Source of the DNA: Spirogloea muscicola
Taxonomy: Eukaryota; Streptophyta; Zygnematophyceae; Spirogloeales; Spirogloeaceae
Length of the DNA: 31,169 nucleotides
NCBI GenBank assembly: GCA_009602725.1
Contig: WELB01000414.1
Span: 11,098 to 42,266 of the forward strand
Reading direction: 5' to 3'
Shown here: in pieces, positions 29,951-31,169 of the stretch
How the letters are laid out: every line of letters begins with the position of its first letter
Numbering within the stretch: the stretch's first letter is position 1
Notes under the pieces: generated by a model
Seen by the model: the letters and a program-made list of their open reading frames with translations, nothing else
Told to the model about the DNA's origin: nothing
Database searches by the model: none
Program-made: the position numbers and the translations under genes

Positions 29951-30480
29951 GGCGGCTCGTTTAAAGGAGCGCAAGTACGCTGACCACCCCCCAGGCGATG
30001 CCTTCGCGACCCTGGCCGTTGACGTTCACGGGGCCTTCGGCAGCGACTGCTTGGATCTCCTCCAGCGGCTTGGCCGGCAGGCCATCGAGCGGCGGCCGGG
30101 TTTCGCCAGGCTTCAATGCTGCCGGCTTCGTCGCTCAGGTATCCCGAATGAGATTGGCGGTCTCGCTCCAGCGTTCCTTGGCTCATGCGGTCCACACGCG
30201 CGCTGGCCGCGCTATGGCCGCTGCCTCAGAGTCTCCGGCAGTGAGCCGCTTTTCCTGCTTCGGGTTATTCTGATTTGCTGTTGCTCACTCGTGGATACTG
30301 AGCATCCATCTGCATCATCTCGTGTCTTGGTGTGTAGTTGTGTCTTTCCGGGCACTGTTTTGTGGCCTTTAAGGCCTGTGGACATTGTCCATTCTTTTCT
30401 GGGCTGGCTTTGCCAGTCCCTCTTCTCTATGGGCGCGCACTTCTTCTTTTCGGGCTGGCTGTTTCCCGCAGCGAGGGCAC
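29949..30480 (+). mobile_element. LINE ORF tail, stop codon and 3'-UTR hairpin
   Basis: The + strand reads RKYADHPPGDAFATLAVDVH, GAFGSDCLDLLQRLGRQAIE, then (frame changes) GFVAQVSRMRLAVSLQRSLA, HAVHTRAGRAMAAAS and DLLLLTRGY with a stop at 30299-30301. The stem GGGCTGGCTTTGCCAGTCCC (30401-30420) begins 99 nt later, after GGACATTGTCCATTC, and is followed by CTCTTCTCTATGGGCG and a half-module (about 30456). This is the best reference copy of the family's 3' end in the window. Confidence 0.72.
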
Positions 30481-30600
30481 GACCGGCGCGTAGATGCAGC
30501 GCGCGAGCTATGGACCTCGGCAGCGAGACGGACAGGCGCATTCGATACACCAGCGCGAGCGAGCCTGCAGCATGGAAATCCACCGGCTCCCCATGATATG
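30480..30600 (-). mobile_element. Inverted LINE tail fragment
   Basis: The minus strand reads MDFHAAGSLALVYRMRLSVS, LPRSIARALHLRAGRALAAG, matching the tail domain of the other copies. It abuts, in opposite orientation, the 3' end of the + copy ending near 30480. Confidence 0.68.
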
Positions 30601-30890
30601 CTAGGCTAAGGCGTATAAGAAGGCGCCCGGTGCACCTGGAACGAAAGCAAGTGCTCGCCCATAGAAGAAGCTACGAAACACTCAGTAACCCCTACTGAGC
30701 CCCCTTCTCGTACTTTGTTCATTCTTTTTTGGGCTGGCTTTTCAGCCCCTATTCTCAATGGGCGAGTCCTTACTACTAAGCAGCCGCAGGTCGGAGATAC
30801 TAGTCTCCTGGTAGCGAGTCCCCTGTCTAGGGCCAGAGGCTGCAGCTACAGAAGAAGAGGGCGCGCGGTGCGCTTGAAATGAAAGCGTGG
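30600..30890 (-). mobile_element. Further LINE tail fragments and one hairpin module
   Basis: A minus-strand LSRGY-stop occurs at 30682-30684; past it comes CTATGGGCGAGCACTT, the hairpin's usual right flank, with the hairpin itself missing. A second minus tail lies at about 30765-30890 (VAAASGPRQGTRYQET, SISDLRLLSS) and contains the CGCGCGGTGCGC box shared with 4772. Between them is a + oriented module with stem GGGCTGGCTTTTCAGCCC (30731-30748). Confidence 0.55.
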
Positions 30891-31089
30891 CCAATTCAAG
30901 CCAACACATTGTTCAGACAAAAACTAATGCAAAGTCATGGGGGCCTTGTCGACCCGTCCTACGACCACTTCCGGAGCAGCTGGAGGAGTGGGGCAGCAAC
31001 AGTGGCAAGAGGGATGGCAGGGGTGGGAAGGAGGCCGGATCGCCAATGGGGGCCTTGTCGACCTATCCTGCGTCCGCTTCTGGAGCTCC

Positions 31090-31169
31090 TAGAAAGAAGT
31101 GGCTCTCCCAATGGGGGCAAGGGCTGTGAGAAGCTAGCCCGAAAAGAATCGACAAGGTTCGAAGGGGCC
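31090..31169 (-). repeat. Hairpin module cut by window edge
   Basis: The stem GGGCTGTGAGAAGCTAGCCC is at 31121-31140 with flanks CTCTCCCAATGGGGG and ATCGACAAGGTTCGAAGG. It is almost identical to 16168-16248, so the element continues beyond the right edge. Confidence 0.8.

Noticed and set aside
1-31169. CRISPR arrays, bacterial operons, rRNA or tRNA genes
   Set aside because: No regularly spaced repeats, Shine-Dalgarno-linked gene runs or recognisable RNA genes were seen; the intron-rich genes are eukaryotic.

Overview
The window looks like nuclear DNA of a green alga (Chlorophyta; a trebouxiophyte-like alga is my guess, with low certainty). Coding sequence is split into many short exons by GT-AG introns, so no complete gene is one open reading frame. 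The recognisable proteins fit the green lineage: a plant-type dolichol kinase, a thylakoid-lumen cyclophilin of the CYP38/TLP40 type, a TDP2 nuclease with a plant-style RanBP2 zinc finger, and the TWD40-2 subunit of the TSET/TPLATE endocytic complex. Recognition rests on remembered family features; no search was run.

Layout. 1-3707 (+): dolichol kinase, starting at or one base before the left edge. 3708-6102: intergenic, with degraded retroelement pieces and a diverged array of hairpin modules. 6103-9356 (-): CYP38-like lumenal cyclophilin. 9357-10416: no gene seen. 10417-13162 (-): probable C2-domain protein whose 5' end is lost near an assembly gap (13249-13294). 13429-13640: hairpin repeats. 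13764 to about 16050 (-): TDP2-like phosphodiesterase. 16080-18390: nested retroelement tails and hairpin modules filling the space between the divergent TDP2 and TWD40-2 genes. 18605-27419 (+): TWD40-2-like gene, about two dozen exons. 27420-31169: more retroelement debris, an AT-richer stretch with no recognised gene, and a repeat copy cut by the right edge.

The five genes do not form a pathway: they serve dolichol phosphate supply for ER glycosylation, photosystem II assembly, membrane or calcium signalling, DNA repair and endocytosis. The unifying non-genic theme is one non-LTR (LINE) retrotransposon family. At least a dozen fragments carry the same ORF C-terminus, ending in variants of S-D-L-x-L-L-T-R-G-Y-stop. 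In four or more of them a stem-loop (GGGCTGGC...GCCAGCCC type) lies about 60-135 nt past the stop codon, as expected of a 3'-UTR hairpin used in reverse transcription. The same hairpin module occurs about 20 times in both orientations, partly as tandem arrays, and abuts the 5' or 3' ends of several host genes.
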